57,585 nt of DNA, from NCBI RefSeq assembly GCF_030813505.1, contig NZ_JAUSUE010000022.1; one strand, given 5' to 3'. This DNA comes from Pectinatus haikarae (GTDB taxonomy: Bacteria > Bacillota > Negativicutes > Selenomonadales > Selenomonadaceae). The first letter of the stretch is position 1; every line of letters begins with the position of its first letter. Under the pieces are notes generated by a model. It made no database searches and was not told where the DNA came from. It worked only from the letters and a program-made list of their open reading frames with translations. Shown one piece after another: positions 16,863-25,098 of the stretch. Both the position numbers and the translations under genes were made by a program.

Positions 16863-17705
16863 ATGGATGATAACATAATACAGCGCAGAGAATTAGGAAA
16901 TTTCTTAAAGACGCGCAGGGAAAAAATACGTCCGCCGCAGGTCGGTCTGCCGGACAGCACGAGGCGCCGCACTCCGGGTCTGCGGCGTGAAGAAGTTGCC
17001 TTGCTGGCAGGGGTCAGTGTCACTTGGTATACATGGCTTGAGCAGGGACGTTCCATAAAGGTTTCAGATGAAGTAATGCACAGTATTGCCAGAGCATTGA
17101 TGCTGAATTCTCATGAAATAGCCTATATCTTCGAATTGTCGCAATCATCCTTGAGACATAATATATCGGGCATGAAGACAGCACATTCTATATTTCAGAA
17201 TGTATTGGACAGTCTTGTCTGTTCGCCATCAACTATGATGGATAAATATTGGAATGTGATTGCCTGGAACAAGGCTGCTAACGCTGTATTCGTAGATTTC
17301 GATAAGCTTGATGTCGTTAACAGGAATATTATCCAACTGATGTTTACCAACGAAAAATATCAAAGCTTATTTCCTGATTGGCCCACAAAGGCAAAAAAAA
17401 TGCTTGCTGTTTTTCGTGTCTCCTGCGCCGAATTTATCAATGACCAGTGGTTAAAGGAATTTGTTGGTTCTTTGCAGGCAAAGAGCAAATACTTCCAACA
17501 ATGGTGGCCGCTGCATAATGTGGCCGCAGAACAGGAATTGAAAAAAATTATTCGGCATCCGACTATAGGAAAATTGTATTTTGAACATACTGTTTTTTTG
17601 ACACCGGAAAATAATTTTAAAATATATATTAATACACCTGCAACAGGTACAAAAACAAAAGAAAAAATTGAAAAACTGCTTAACGTGCAGCAGAAAAATA
17701 TCTAA
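16863..17705 (+). CDS. XRE-family regulator with MmyB-like ligand-binding domain
   Basis: A 280-residue regulator. The N-terminal HTH holds the diagnostic TPGLRREEVALLAGVSVTWY and WLEQGRS, followed by the MmyB-like C-terminal domain (KYWNVIAWNKAANAVF). The C-terminal domain binds a hydrophobic ligand such as a fatty acid in MmyB (family knowledge). It is divergent from an MFS pump, the usual partner for such regulators. Confidence 0.9.
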   Translation: MDDNIIQRRELGNFLKTRREKIRPPQVGLPDSTRRRTPGLRREEVALLAGVSVTWYTWLEQGRSIKVSDEVMHSIARALMLNSHEIAYIFELSQSSLRHNISGMKTAHSIFQNVLDSLVCSPSTMMDKYWNVIAWNKAANAVFVDFDKLDVVNRNIIQLMFTNEKYQSLFPDWPTKAKKMLAVFRVSCAEFINDQWLKEFVGSLQAKSKYFQQWWPLHNVAAEQELKKIIRHPTIGKLYFEHTVFLTPENNFKIYINTPATGTKTKEKIEKLLNVQQKNI

Positions 17706-17939
17706 ACAAGACCTTATAATGCGCCTGATATGATTCATAGTCTGCCGTTTAAGAAGAGTCTCCAGTCGACACTGTGCTTTTATTTGGCAGCTATGAATAA
17801 ATTTGTGCCATATTTATCTTCAGGGAACACTGTTGTTTTTATCCATATTAATTTACCTATGATAAATATAATATATTTGTATTTTACTTATGGATGAACG
17901 GCAGGTATACTTATCCTCAGTTGGAAGGAGAGGATAATA

Positions 17940-18917
17940 GTGCGGAAATATATCAAAGGAACTTTATATGCACTCGTTTTTGCGGTTCCCGCTTATTTTC
18001 TTGGGAATATGTTTCCTATTATAGGCGGGCCGGTTTTCGGCATACTTTTGGGAATACTTGCCTCAGGTTTCAGACGGCCGAAATCTTTTGAAGCAGGCAT
18101 AAAATTTACAGGGAAAAAAATACTGCAATATTCCATAATTCTTTTAGGATTTGAAATGAACCTGTTCAATGTGCTGAAAGTCGGATCACATTCTCTTTAT
18201 GTAATGATTTTTACACTGCTGACGGCATTTTTGACAGCGTGGCTGATAGGTAAATATCTGGGTCTTGACTATGATACGACTATACTTATCGGTGCGGGTA
18301 CAGCCATATGCGGCGGTTCAGCAATAGCTGCCCTGGCTCCTGTCATAGGGGCAAAAGATAAGGATATAGCTTTTTCTATATCGACGATTTTTCTTTTTAA
18401 TGTTATTGCCGTTTTTCTTTTCCCGTTTCTGGGACATACAATGGGAATGTCTGATACAGGGTTCGGTATGTGGGCAGGAACAGCTATCAATGATACTTCT
18501 TCTGTGGTTGCGGCAGGCTATTCCTATAGTACTGCGGCAGGAGGGTATGCCACTATTGTAAAATTGACACGTGCATTGATGATTGTTCCTGCTTGTATAT
18601 TTTTCGCGGCACTAACTATGCATAAAGGAAATAAAAACAGAAATTTCAGTATAATAAAAATTTTTCCGTGGTTCATCTTATGGTTTGTCACAGCGGCTGT
18701 TGTCAATACAACAGGCATTCTTTCTCCGCAGTTTTCACATACTCTGGCAGGAACAGGAAAATTTTGCATAATATTGGCGATGAGTGCGATCGGTTTGAAC
18801 ACAAATCTTCGATTATTGGTAAAAAATGGTTTTCGGCCTATCTTTCTGGGGTTGTGCTGTTGGTTTGCCGTCGCGGTGGTTTCGCTTGTTGTTCAGCACA
18901 TGGTGGGGCTTGTATGA
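17940..18917 (+). CDS. YeiH/UPF0324-family membrane protein (putative sulfate exporter)
   Basis: A 325-residue protein with about ten helices. Family motifs: GAGTAICGGSAIAALAPVI and WAGTAINDTSSVVAAGY. It starts with GTG at 17940 behind GGAAGGAGAGG. A TATAAT lies at 17867-17872. YeiH homologues are annotated as sulfate exporters but the transported species is poorly established. The 234 bases upstream hold no other feature. It lies 79 bases ahead of pyrF and may be co-transcribed with it. Confidence 0.88.
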   Translation: MRKYIKGTLYALVFAVPAYFLGNMFPIIGGPVFGILLGILASGFRRPKSFEAGIKFTGKKILQYSIILLGFEMNLFNVLKVGSHSLYVMIFTLLTAFLTAWLIGKYLGLDYDTTILIGAGTAICGGSAIAALAPVIGAKDKDIAFSISTIFLFNVIAVFLFPFLGHTMGMSDTGFGMWAGTAINDTSSVVAAGYSYSTAAGGYATIVKLTRALMIVPACIFFAALTMHKGNKNRNFSIIKIFPWFILWFVTAAVVNTTGILSPQFSHTLAGTGKFCIILAMSAIGLNTNLRLLVKNGFRPIFLGLCCWFAVAVVSLVVQHMVGLV

Positions 18918-18996
18918 GCAGAAGGGAAATATAAAAGATTATCAGTCTATGCTATAATGAATGGCAGAATATAAGTTTATAGGTGGAGGTATAACA

Positions 18997-19716
18997 ATGG
19001 CGGATGAAAGAATTATCGCAGCACTTGATTTACGGACGCTGGCAGAAGCTGAGAAACTGGTGGAAAAGCTTGGTGACAGTATTGTCTTCTATAAGGTTGG
19101 CATGGAGCTTTTTTATGCCGTCGGCCCGGAGATAATAAAATATTTGAAAGGGAAAAACAAGAAAATATTTCTTGATCTGAAGCTGCATGATATACCCAAT
19201 ACGGTGGCTGAAGGTCTCGTTTCGCTCATGAGGCTTGGTGTCGATATTTTCAATGTTCATGCTTCAGGCGGTTTTACCATGATGAGCAGAGCGGCACAGC
19301 GGGTGAGGGAAGAAGCGGATAAAATGGGAATAAACCCTCCCAAATTGATTGCTATAACAGTACTCACAAGTATGGACGGAGATGATTGGGATGGGCTCGG
19401 TATGCACATGCCTATAGATGAACAGGCGGTGCGGCTGGCGCTTTTATCTAAGGATGCAGGGCTTGACGGCGTTGTGGCATCTCCTCATGAAGCCGCAAGA
19501 ATACGAAGGGCATGCGGAAAAAACTTTATGATCGTGACTCCTGGGGTGCGGCCGACAGGCAGTACTGCGGATGATCAAAGCCGTATTGCAACACCTGAGC
19601 AGGCATTGAAAAATGGGGCCAGCCAGATTGTCGTCGGCAGACCTATTTATAAGGCTGATGATCCGCGTAAGGCGGCAGAACAAATACTTGCAGAAATAAA
19701 TCCAGCAGACTGTTGA
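18997..19716 (+). CDS. pyrF: Orotidine 5'-phosphate decarboxylase
   Basis: A 239-residue enzyme converting OMP to UMP, the last step of de novo pyrimidine synthesis. The catalytic array is in FLDLKLHDIPNTV (Asp-Lys-x-x-Asp), with VTPGVRP and the phosphate loop QIVVGRPIY. The start at 18997 gives MADERIIAALDL behind GGAGGTATAACA; the frame open to 18961 is not used. pyrE lies 9 kb away, so the pathway genes are dispersed here. Confidence 0.96.
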   Translation: MADERIIAALDLRTLAEAEKLVEKLGDSIVFYKVGMELFYAVGPEIIKYLKGKNKKIFLDLKLHDIPNTVAEGLVSLMRLGVDIFNVHASGGFTMMSRAAQRVREEADKMGINPPKLIAITVLTSMDGDDWDGLGMHMPIDEQAVRLALLSKDAGLDGVVASPHEAARIRRACGKNFMIVTPGVRPTGSTADDQSRIATPEQALKNGASQIVVGRPIYKADDPRKAAEQILAEINPADC

Positions 19717-19725
19717 GAGGCAATT

Positions 19726-20292
19726 ATGATAATATTGGCATCGGCATCACCAAGGCGCAGAGAATTATTGACACAGATAGGCTGTGAATTCATTTTCGAA
19801 CCATCTGAGACAGAAGAGGTAAAGACAGGCTCTCCTAAGAAACTGGTATGTGAGAATGCTTTATTGAAAGCCGGACAGATAGCGGCAACGCATAAGGACA
19901 TGTGGGTAATAGGAGCAGATACCGTCGTGGCAATCGGCGAAGAAGTATATGGTAAGCCTGCCGATGAAGCTGATGCTATTTCTATGCTCCGAAAGTTGTC
20001 AGGCAGATCACATCAAGTTTATACTGGGATTGCGCTGGTTTATAATGATAAATACTGGCAGGATTTTTCTGTCACTGAAGTTGAAATGGCAGTCCTGACA
20101 GAAAAAGAAATAGAAAGATATGCGGCCAGCGGAGAATCTTTGGATAAAGCGGGATCATATGCTATACAGGGGAAAAGTGCAGTTTTTATAAAAAAAATAG
20201 ATGGTTCATACTCAAATGTAGTGGGACTGCCTCTGCATAAATTATATGCGCTTTGCAAAAAAGCGGGCTGCAATCTGATAGAGGAAAACTAA
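19726..20292 (+). CDS. maf: Maf-family nucleotide pyrophosphatase
   Basis: A 188-residue house-cleaning enzyme hydrolysing modified or canonical NTPs (dTTP/UTP type) to NMP. Hallmarks are ASASPRRRELL at the N-terminus, IGADTVVAIG and KAGSYAIQGKSAVFI. It lies 9 bases after pyrF, probably in one transcript. Its last 50 bases overlap a convergent small ORF. Confidence 0.94.
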   Translation: MIILASASPRRRELLTQIGCEFIFEPSETEEVKTGSPKKLVCENALLKAGQIAATHKDMWVIGADTVVAIGEEVYGKPADEADAISMLRKLSGRSHQVYTGIALVYNDKYWQDFSVTEVEMAVLTEKEIERYAASGESLDKAGSYAIQGKSAVFIKKIDGSYSNVVGLPLHKLYALCKKAGCNLIEEN

Positions 20293-20514
20293 CACATAAC
20301 TCAGCCGTTTGCCTATATAGTTAGAAAAAAACCGCCAGTCTTCAATGGTGACATTGGGTGAAGCTTCTTCTTCATGGGGCAAGGGTTCACCTTTAGAAAA
20401 GTCGATGTAAGAATCATATGCATCAGAGCGAGAATAATTAAAAAAGATGAAGAAAAGGATCAGAACAAGCAGCAAGGAAATGCAGTACCTGTTGTTGAAA
20501 TGGTGTATGAGCAT
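20242..20514 (-). CDS. Small single-pass membrane protein, unknown
   Basis: A 90-residue frame on the minus strand: a short basic start, a strongly hydrophobic helix (ISLLLVLILFFIFFNY, about residues 12-27) and a polar tail with EPLPHEEEASP. GAAGG lies about 8 bases before the ATG. It fills a gap otherwise without genes and converges on maf with a 50-base overlap, so it could be real; the overlap and lack of known relatives keep confidence moderate. Confidence 0.45.
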   Translation of the reverse strand: MLIHHFNNRYCISLLLVLILFFIFFNYSRSDAYDSYIDFSKGEPLPHEEEASPNVTIEDWRFFSNYIGKRLSYVLVFLYQIAARFFAKRI

Positions 20515-20632
20515 AATAACAGCCTTCGTATGGTTTTTTTAATTGTATATAAAAAACGTATGAGTGTAAGGGAAACACGCTTGATTTGCACAAAAAACAT
20601 ATGAACTTGATTTTATTAAACATCAGGAGTTT

Positions 20633-20666
20633 CCTCAGTCAGCCGTTATGGACTGGGGGCTTTTTC
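20633..20666 (+). terminator. Terminator after pyrF-maf
   Basis: CCTCAGTC and GACTGGGG form an 8 bp stem (one G-U pair) followed by GCTTTTTCATTTT on the plus strand. The remaining bases of 20515-20854 hold only the likely promoter of the antiporter gene, with TATACT at 20771-20776. Confidence 0.6.
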
Positions 20667-20854
20667 ATTTTATGACGGCTGTTATTGCCTGGGTGGCAGC
20701 TTCTTTATGTCAGAAAAATTCTTACAAGAAAATCAGATTTTTTCTGCTATATATGTTAAAAATAATGTACTATACTGGCATTGTCAGTAGTGGAAGCGGA
20801 TTCAACTAAAAGAACAGGTTGAGTTTCATCCATCAAAAAGAAAGGAGTTTTTTT

Positions 20855-22204
20855 ATGTTCAATCTATTATATCAATTTTTTAAAACCGGTCCGGATATCG
20901 AACAAATCAAGGAAAACGGAGCTGTCAAGAAAAAATTCAACAGCATGCGTTGGCGTGTATTTGCCTCTATCACGATCGGATACGCATTTTACTACATCAT
21001 TCGCCAGAGCTATTCGGTCATCAAAAAACCGCTTTTGTCTTCCGGTATTGTAACCCCAGAGCAAGTAGGCATTATTGGCTCTATTTTTTTTATTACTTAC
21101 GGCTTGGGCAAATTTACCAACAGTTTCCTTGCCGACCGCATGAACAATAAACGGTTTTTTTCATTCGGTCTTTTCATTTCATCTTTGACAATGGTCGGTA
21201 TGGGGCTTGTAAATTCGTTTGTTCCGTTGGCAGTCCTATGGGGGTTAAACGGATGGTTTCAATCCTATGGCGCGGGTCCATCTATCGTTGCATTGAATCA
21301 GTGGTTCAGCAACAAAGAGCGGGGCACTTTGTACGGTGTATGGTTCACGAGCCACAATTTAGGTTCTTCCTTTGCATACTTTGCTATTGCGGCTGTTGTA
21401 TCTGCTTATAATTGGTCCATGGGATTTGTTGCTGCAGGAAGTATCTCTTTAATCGGTACAGCCTTCATTTATTTTGGCATGAGTGATCGCCCGGAAACAC
21501 AGGGCCTCCCCAATGGGGCTGTTTATTATGGAGAAAAAACGCAAGCGCAGGCAGAGGCAGAAAAACAAAAATCCGTTGGTGCTATGCAATGGAATACCGT
21601 TGTCAAAAATCCGGCGGTCTGGATCCTCGGATTTTCTTCTCTTTGTGTATATATTGCCCGATATGCCGTTGAAAGCTGGGGCGTTGTATATCTTACTTCT
21701 CAAAAAGGCTATGATATGATGGGAGCTGCCGGCGTCATGGCATATATGCAGGTGGCTGGTATCTTCGGGGCACTGCTGTGTGGTGTTATTTCCGATAAAT
21801 TTTTTAATCATAAACGGAATGCACCGGCGCTTATTTATGGCATATTATACTCTTTATCAATTGCTGGTTTTGTATGGGCTCCCCAGTCCTTCACCATGGA
21901 TCTTTTCTGCATGACCTTCTACGGCTTTACTATGGGAGCATTGGTTTGCTATATGGGTGGCCTTATGGCCGTCGATATCGTACCGAAGCGCGTTACTGGT
22001 GCTGCTATGGGGATGATTGGTCTGCTGAGCTACGCCGGTGCCGCTATTCAGGAATTCGTCACGGGCAAATTGATGACCATTTCTGTCGTAAACGGTGTTA
22101 AAGTATATGATTTTGGCTTGGCAACAGAATTCTGGGTTGGTGCAGCCGTTGTTTCCACCTTACTGGCACTTCTTGTTTGGAATACCAAACCCAGGGAAGA
22201 TTAA
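20855..22204 (+). CDS. Organophosphate:phosphate antiporter (GlpT/UhpC-like MFS)
   Basis: A 449-residue twelve-helix transporter of the OPA family. Typical features are RWRVFASITIGYAFYYIIRQ at the start of helix 1, KERGTLYGVWFTSHNLGSS in the first half, and FFNHKRNAP in the second. Members swap glycerol-3-phosphate or hexose phosphates for phosphate. Glycerophosphodiesterase is the next gene, so glycerol-3-phosphate is the better guess, although UhpC-type sensors look similar. The start at 20855 follows AAAGGAG; the longer frame from 20819 has none. The coding sequence looks C-richer in third positions than its neighbours, consistent with strong expression. Confidence 0.88.
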   Translation: MFNLLYQFFKTGPDIEQIKENGAVKKKFNSMRWRVFASITIGYAFYYIIRQSYSVIKKPLLSSGIVTPEQVGIIGSIFFITYGLGKFTNSFLADRMNNKRFFSFGLFISSLTMVGMGLVNSFVPLAVLWGLNGWFQSYGAGPSIVALNQWFSNKERGTLYGVWFTSHNLGSSFAYFAIAAVVSAYNWSMGFVAAGSISLIGTAFIYFGMSDRPETQGLPNGAVYYGEKTQAQAEAEKQKSVGAMQWNTVVKNPAVWILGFSSLCVYIARYAVESWGVVYLTSQKGYDMMGAAGVMAYMQVAGIFGALLCGVISDKFFNHKRNAPALIYGILYSLSIAGFVWAPQSFTMDLFCMTFYGFTMGALVCYMGGLMAVDIVPKRVTGAAMGMIGLLSYAGAAIQEFVTGKLMTISVVNGVKVYDFGLATEFWVGAAVVSTLLALLVWNTKPRED

Positions 22205-22344
22205 CAAGTTGTCTTTTTTCTCTGGATATTGCAGCTTTAGCGTGGGACGGAGGATTATGATTGGATAAACTTAACGGGAATATGTGTATAAAATGCAGAA
22301 TTTACTTAAGATTAATACAAAAGGGTGGACAGTGTGCTATAGTT

Positions 22345-22379
22345 GATTAAGCATATGAATAGATTAAGCATACTATACT
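22345..22379 (+). promoter_or_regulatory. Putative activator repeats and -10 upstream of the glycerophosphodiesterase
   Basis: The 11-mer GATTAAGCATA occurs twice (22345-22355 and 22362-22372), 17 bp apart, immediately before TATACT (22374-22379). No good -35 is present, so a regulator bound to the repeats may replace it. Confidence 0.4.
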
Positions 22380-22405
22380 TGAAGTTTAAAGGAGAGCGTA
22401 CAGGA

Positions 22406-23539
22406 ATGAAGAGAAAAAAACTTATAATGACTGGGCTTGTGGCAATCAGCCTTTATTGCGGTGCAGGAGTAATATATACGCCGGCTGCACAGGCAAAGGT
22501 ATCCTATGATGTATTCGATTTTGAAGCGCATCGGGGCGGGCGTGATGCCAGACCGGAAAATACGCTGTATTCCTATGCTTATGCAATGGAAATGGGAGCG
22601 ACATCTATCGAATGCGATATGCAGCTCACAAAAGACGGACAAATAGTTATGAGTCATAATCCGATACTGAATCCTGATATAACCCGTGATGAAACAGGCA
22701 AATATGTGCCCGGAGGGAAATATGACATACGTACAATGACAATTGACCAACTGCGCAAATTCGATGTAGGTGTGATGGACCCTAAGAATGGCGAATACTA
22801 TGATCTGCACGGGCGTACACAAATAACGCATGACGCCAAGATCCCCACGCTTGAAGAGCTGCTGCAGCTTATACAATCCTATGGGGATAAAAAAATCATA
22901 CTTAATATAGAAACTAAATCTTATCCTGACCCGGCTAGTATAGGCTATAAAAATAATGCCGATCCGAAAAAATTTGTTCAAGTATTCAATGATATCATAA
23001 AGAAGTATGGTATGGAAAATCGTGTGGTGCTCCAATCCTTCGATTGGCAGACATTAATCGAAATGAAAAAATTAAACCCCAATATTACTACATCAGCATT
23101 ATGGCAGGAGCAGCCCTCTTGGGGACGGGATTCCGAATCACTGCGCCGTTATGAGAAAGCGAAGTCGCCCTGGCTTGGAGGGCTTGACATAAAGGACTAT
23201 AACGGTGACCCTGTGCGCGCAGCGCATGCCATCGGAATGGATATAATATCGCCGTATTTTACAGAACTGTCTAAGCAGGATGTGGAGGAAGCGCATTCAC
23301 TGGGCATGAAGGTAGTACCGTGGACAGTGAACAAAGAAAGCGATATAAAAATGTTGCTGGATATGGGTGTAGATGGAATAATATCCGACAAACCATGGGT
23401 TTTGAAAAAAGTATTGGAAGACCGCAAAATAAAATTGCATGATCCGGTAGTTAATGTACAAAGTCCATATCATACGGGGACAGCCCATAATGAAACAATA
23501 TCCGGTGAAAGAAAAGGCGGCAATGATGCGGCTTACTGA
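22406..23539 (+). CDS. glpQ: Secreted glycerophosphodiester phosphodiesterase
   Basis: A 377-residue enzyme that cleaves glycerophosphodiesters to glycerol-3-phosphate and an alcohol. It has a signal peptide ending TPAAQA, then the GDPD signature EAHRGGRDARPENTL, ECDMQLTKDGQIVMSHNP, and the distal VPWTVNKESDIKML and GVDGIISDKPW. It is export-targeted, so it acts outside the cytoplasmic membrane. The start at 22406 follows GGAGAGCGTACAGGA. Together with the antiporter upstream it forms a phospholipid head-group scavenging pair. Confidence 0.92.
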   Translation: MKRKKLIMTGLVAISLYCGAGVIYTPAAQAKVSYDVFDFEAHRGGRDARPENTLYSYAYAMEMGATSIECDMQLTKDGQIVMSHNPILNPDITRDETGKYVPGGKYDIRTMTIDQLRKFDVGVMDPKNGEYYDLHGRTQITHDAKIPTLEELLQLIQSYGDKKIILNIETKSYPDPASIGYKNNADPKKFVQVFNDIIKKYGMENRVVLQSFDWQTLIEMKKLNPNITTSALWQEQPSWGRDSESLRRYEKAKSPWLGGLDIKDYNGDPVRAAHAIGMDIISPYFTELSKQDVEEAHSLGMKVVPWTVNKESDIKMLLDMGVDGIISDKPWVLKKVLEDRKIKLHDPVVNVQSPYHTGTAHNETISGERKGGNDAAY

Positions 23540-23570
23540 TTCATCAAATGAAAAATAGTTTACAATAATA

Positions 23571-23610
23571 TGGGAGACAAGTAAATATAAGCTTGTTTCC
23601 CATATTTATT
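23571..23610 (+). terminator. Terminator after glpQ
   Basis: TGGGAGACAAG pairs with CTTGTTTCCCA around a 10-base loop, followed by TATTTATT. It isolates glpQ from the riboswitch copy that starts 100 bases further on. Confidence 0.7.
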
Positions 23611-23710
23611 GGTACAGCTAAGCAGATTGGAAATAATTTAATGTCCATTGAATCTTTTCCCTTGAGATTAAAATTAATACAATTTATCGTGGTATATTTA
23701 CTGCTGGTCA

Positions 23711-23739
23711 TTGACAATTATAGGAAAGGAAAGTATATT
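23711..23739 (+). promoter_or_regulatory. Promoter of riboswitch copy 1
   Basis: TTGACA (23711-23716), 17 bp spacer, TATATT (23734-23739). This near-consensus promoter starts the leader about 20 bases before the aptamer. Confidence 0.7.
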
Positions 23740-23762
23740 TTTATTGTAACTGAATATTGTTG

Positions 23763-23910
23763 AACAGGTGTCGTAAGACTTGATAGAGAAGCCGGTAAAA
23801 GCCGGCACGGTCCCGCCACTGTGAGGGGAGCTTATCGCATGATGTCACTGGAAATTTTTTCCGGGAAGGCGCGAATGGGCAATGAACCTGAGTCAGGAGA
23901 ACTGCCTGTT
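23763..23910 (+). promoter_or_regulatory. Cobalamin riboswitch, copy 1
   Basis: The P1 arms are AACAGG and CCTGTT. Between them lie the conserved AAGCCGGTAAAAGCCGG, GGTCCCGCCACTGT core and the B12 box AGTCAGGAGAACTGCCTG. Downstream, AAGCC and GGCTT with a T-run form a likely expression-platform terminator (about 23974-24009). No B12 gene follows directly; the next gene is a LysE exporter 400 bases away, so this copy is either orphaned or controls the island genes. Confidence 0.92.
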
Positions 23911-24143
23911 TGAAAATCACCATTATTACCTGCGAGCGATAGGGAGGAGATTATCTTGGTCACTTCATAGATAAAAGCCGTTTCTTTTTAGGAAGGGCTT
24001 ATTTTTTTGCTGTTTTTCAAGGGAAAAATTTATTACCCAATAATGTAGATCCTGGAATTTTAATAAGAATATAACAAACAAAGAAGTCAAAATATATCAT
24101 AGAAAGAATAGTTACTAAATTGGAAAAAGTAAATAGGAACATC

Positions 24144-24207
24144 TGCCTAGTATAATTTTCTATCTAAAATTGTCATGTTTCCGACTGACAAATTGTTATC
24201 CTAGGCA
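24144..24207. repeat. Nested inverted repeat upstream of the LysE gene
   Basis: An outer pair TGCCTAG / CTAGGCA encloses an inner pair TTGTCA / TGACAA with a 10-base loop (24176-24185). There is no U-tract, so it is not a terminator. It may be a structured leader, a regulator site or a trace of a lost mobile element. The rest of 24025-24432 is AT-rich without visible genes. Confidence 0.5.
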
Positions 24208-24432
24208 TATTCTTAAAATATCATTTTTATTATGTAATTGTTTTCTAGCATCATATATTTTGTAAGAAATAATTGTTTATGAGAAAAAGACATAAAATGA
24301 GAGTTATTTGGGCAGATATAGTTTAAAATACTAAATTTTATTTCCAATTACTTAATAAATAATGAAAATAGAAGAGATACATAAAACTTTAAATATTGCA
24401 TATCTTTACTTATTATGTGGAAAGAGTTAAAC

Positions 24433-25041
24433 ATGGATTTTTTTGATGGTCTTATTTTAGGATTTACACTGCAGCTTTCAATAGGGCCTGTTTTTATTGC
24501 TGTACTGCACCACTCCATTACAAGAGGCTCTATTGAAGCAATTAAAATGGTATTTGGTGTTGCGTTAGTGGATTTTTGTTATATTCTTTTATCAGCAGGA
24601 GTTGTTGCTAATTTAATTCAATTACCATCTGTGAATCATATCTTCACTATAATTGCTGCAATAGGACTAATTTTATTTGGAATATCTTATATTGTAACTG
24701 GGCTAAGAAAGAAAAACAGTGATATAGGGGAGAAAGAAAAAAATGTCTGCAATAGTTTTTTATATGGCATTAAACTTACATCCATTAATCCACTTACAAT
24801 AGTTTTATGGGCAAGTACGCTTGGCGCTCTGCTCAGTTTAAAAAAGATCAGTGGATTAATAAATATTGCGTTAACTATATTGGGGTGTGTTTCTGCTACT
24901 ATTATATTCTTAGGCGCAGTTTCAATTGCCGGAGGGAGGATCAAAAAACACTTGAATATCAAGCTTGTACAATATTTGGATATTGGTGCAGGTGCAATTT
25001 TAATTGCTTTTGGTATTACTATTATATCTGGATTCAATTAA
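24433..25041 (+). CDS. LysE/RhtB-family exporter
   Basis: A 202-residue membrane protein with six helices and the family signature LQLSIGPVFIAVLHHSITRG. LysE-family proteins export amino acids, modified amino acids or other small solutes. The ATG at 24433 is preferred to 24415 because GGAAAGAG precedes it. It is followed after 57 bases by a radical SAM gene on the same strand, and both lie in the AT-rich island between the riboswitch copies. A substrate made by the radical SAM protein is a natural but untested idea. Confidence 0.85.
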   Translation: MDFFDGLILGFTLQLSIGPVFIAVLHHSITRGSIEAIKMVFGVALVDFCYILLSAGVVANLIQLPSVNHIFTIIAAIGLILFGISYIVTGLRKKNSDIGEKEKNVCNSFLYGIKLTSINPLTIVLWASTLGALLSLKKISGLINIALTILGCVSATIIFLGAVSIAGGRIKKHLNIKLVQYLDIGAGAILIAFGITIISGFN

Positions 25042-25098
25042 TATAGCATAGCATTACATATTGTTTGAATAAGTTGAAATTGTCAGGGAGGTATAAGC

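Larger units (their letters stand above)
23710..24024 (+). repeat. Direct repeat copy 1 (promoter plus cobalamin riboswitch)
   Basis: This 315-base block is repeated at 26918-27232 with only about seven differences, including two compensating single-base indels. It runs from the -35 box to an SD-like GGGA. Weaker similarity continues for about 15 bases upstream. After 24024 the two copies share nothing: copy 2 enters a PepSY gene, copy 1 enters the AT-rich island. Confidence 0.92.

Noticed and set aside
20374..20604. Plus-strand 76-residue ORF after maf
   Set aside because: It has no SD and its translation looks random; the minus-strand small membrane ORF is the better candidate there.
22373..23035. 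220-residue antisense ORF over glpQ
   Set aside because: The opposite strand encodes a full GDPD protein with all motifs; the antisense translation has no recognisable features.
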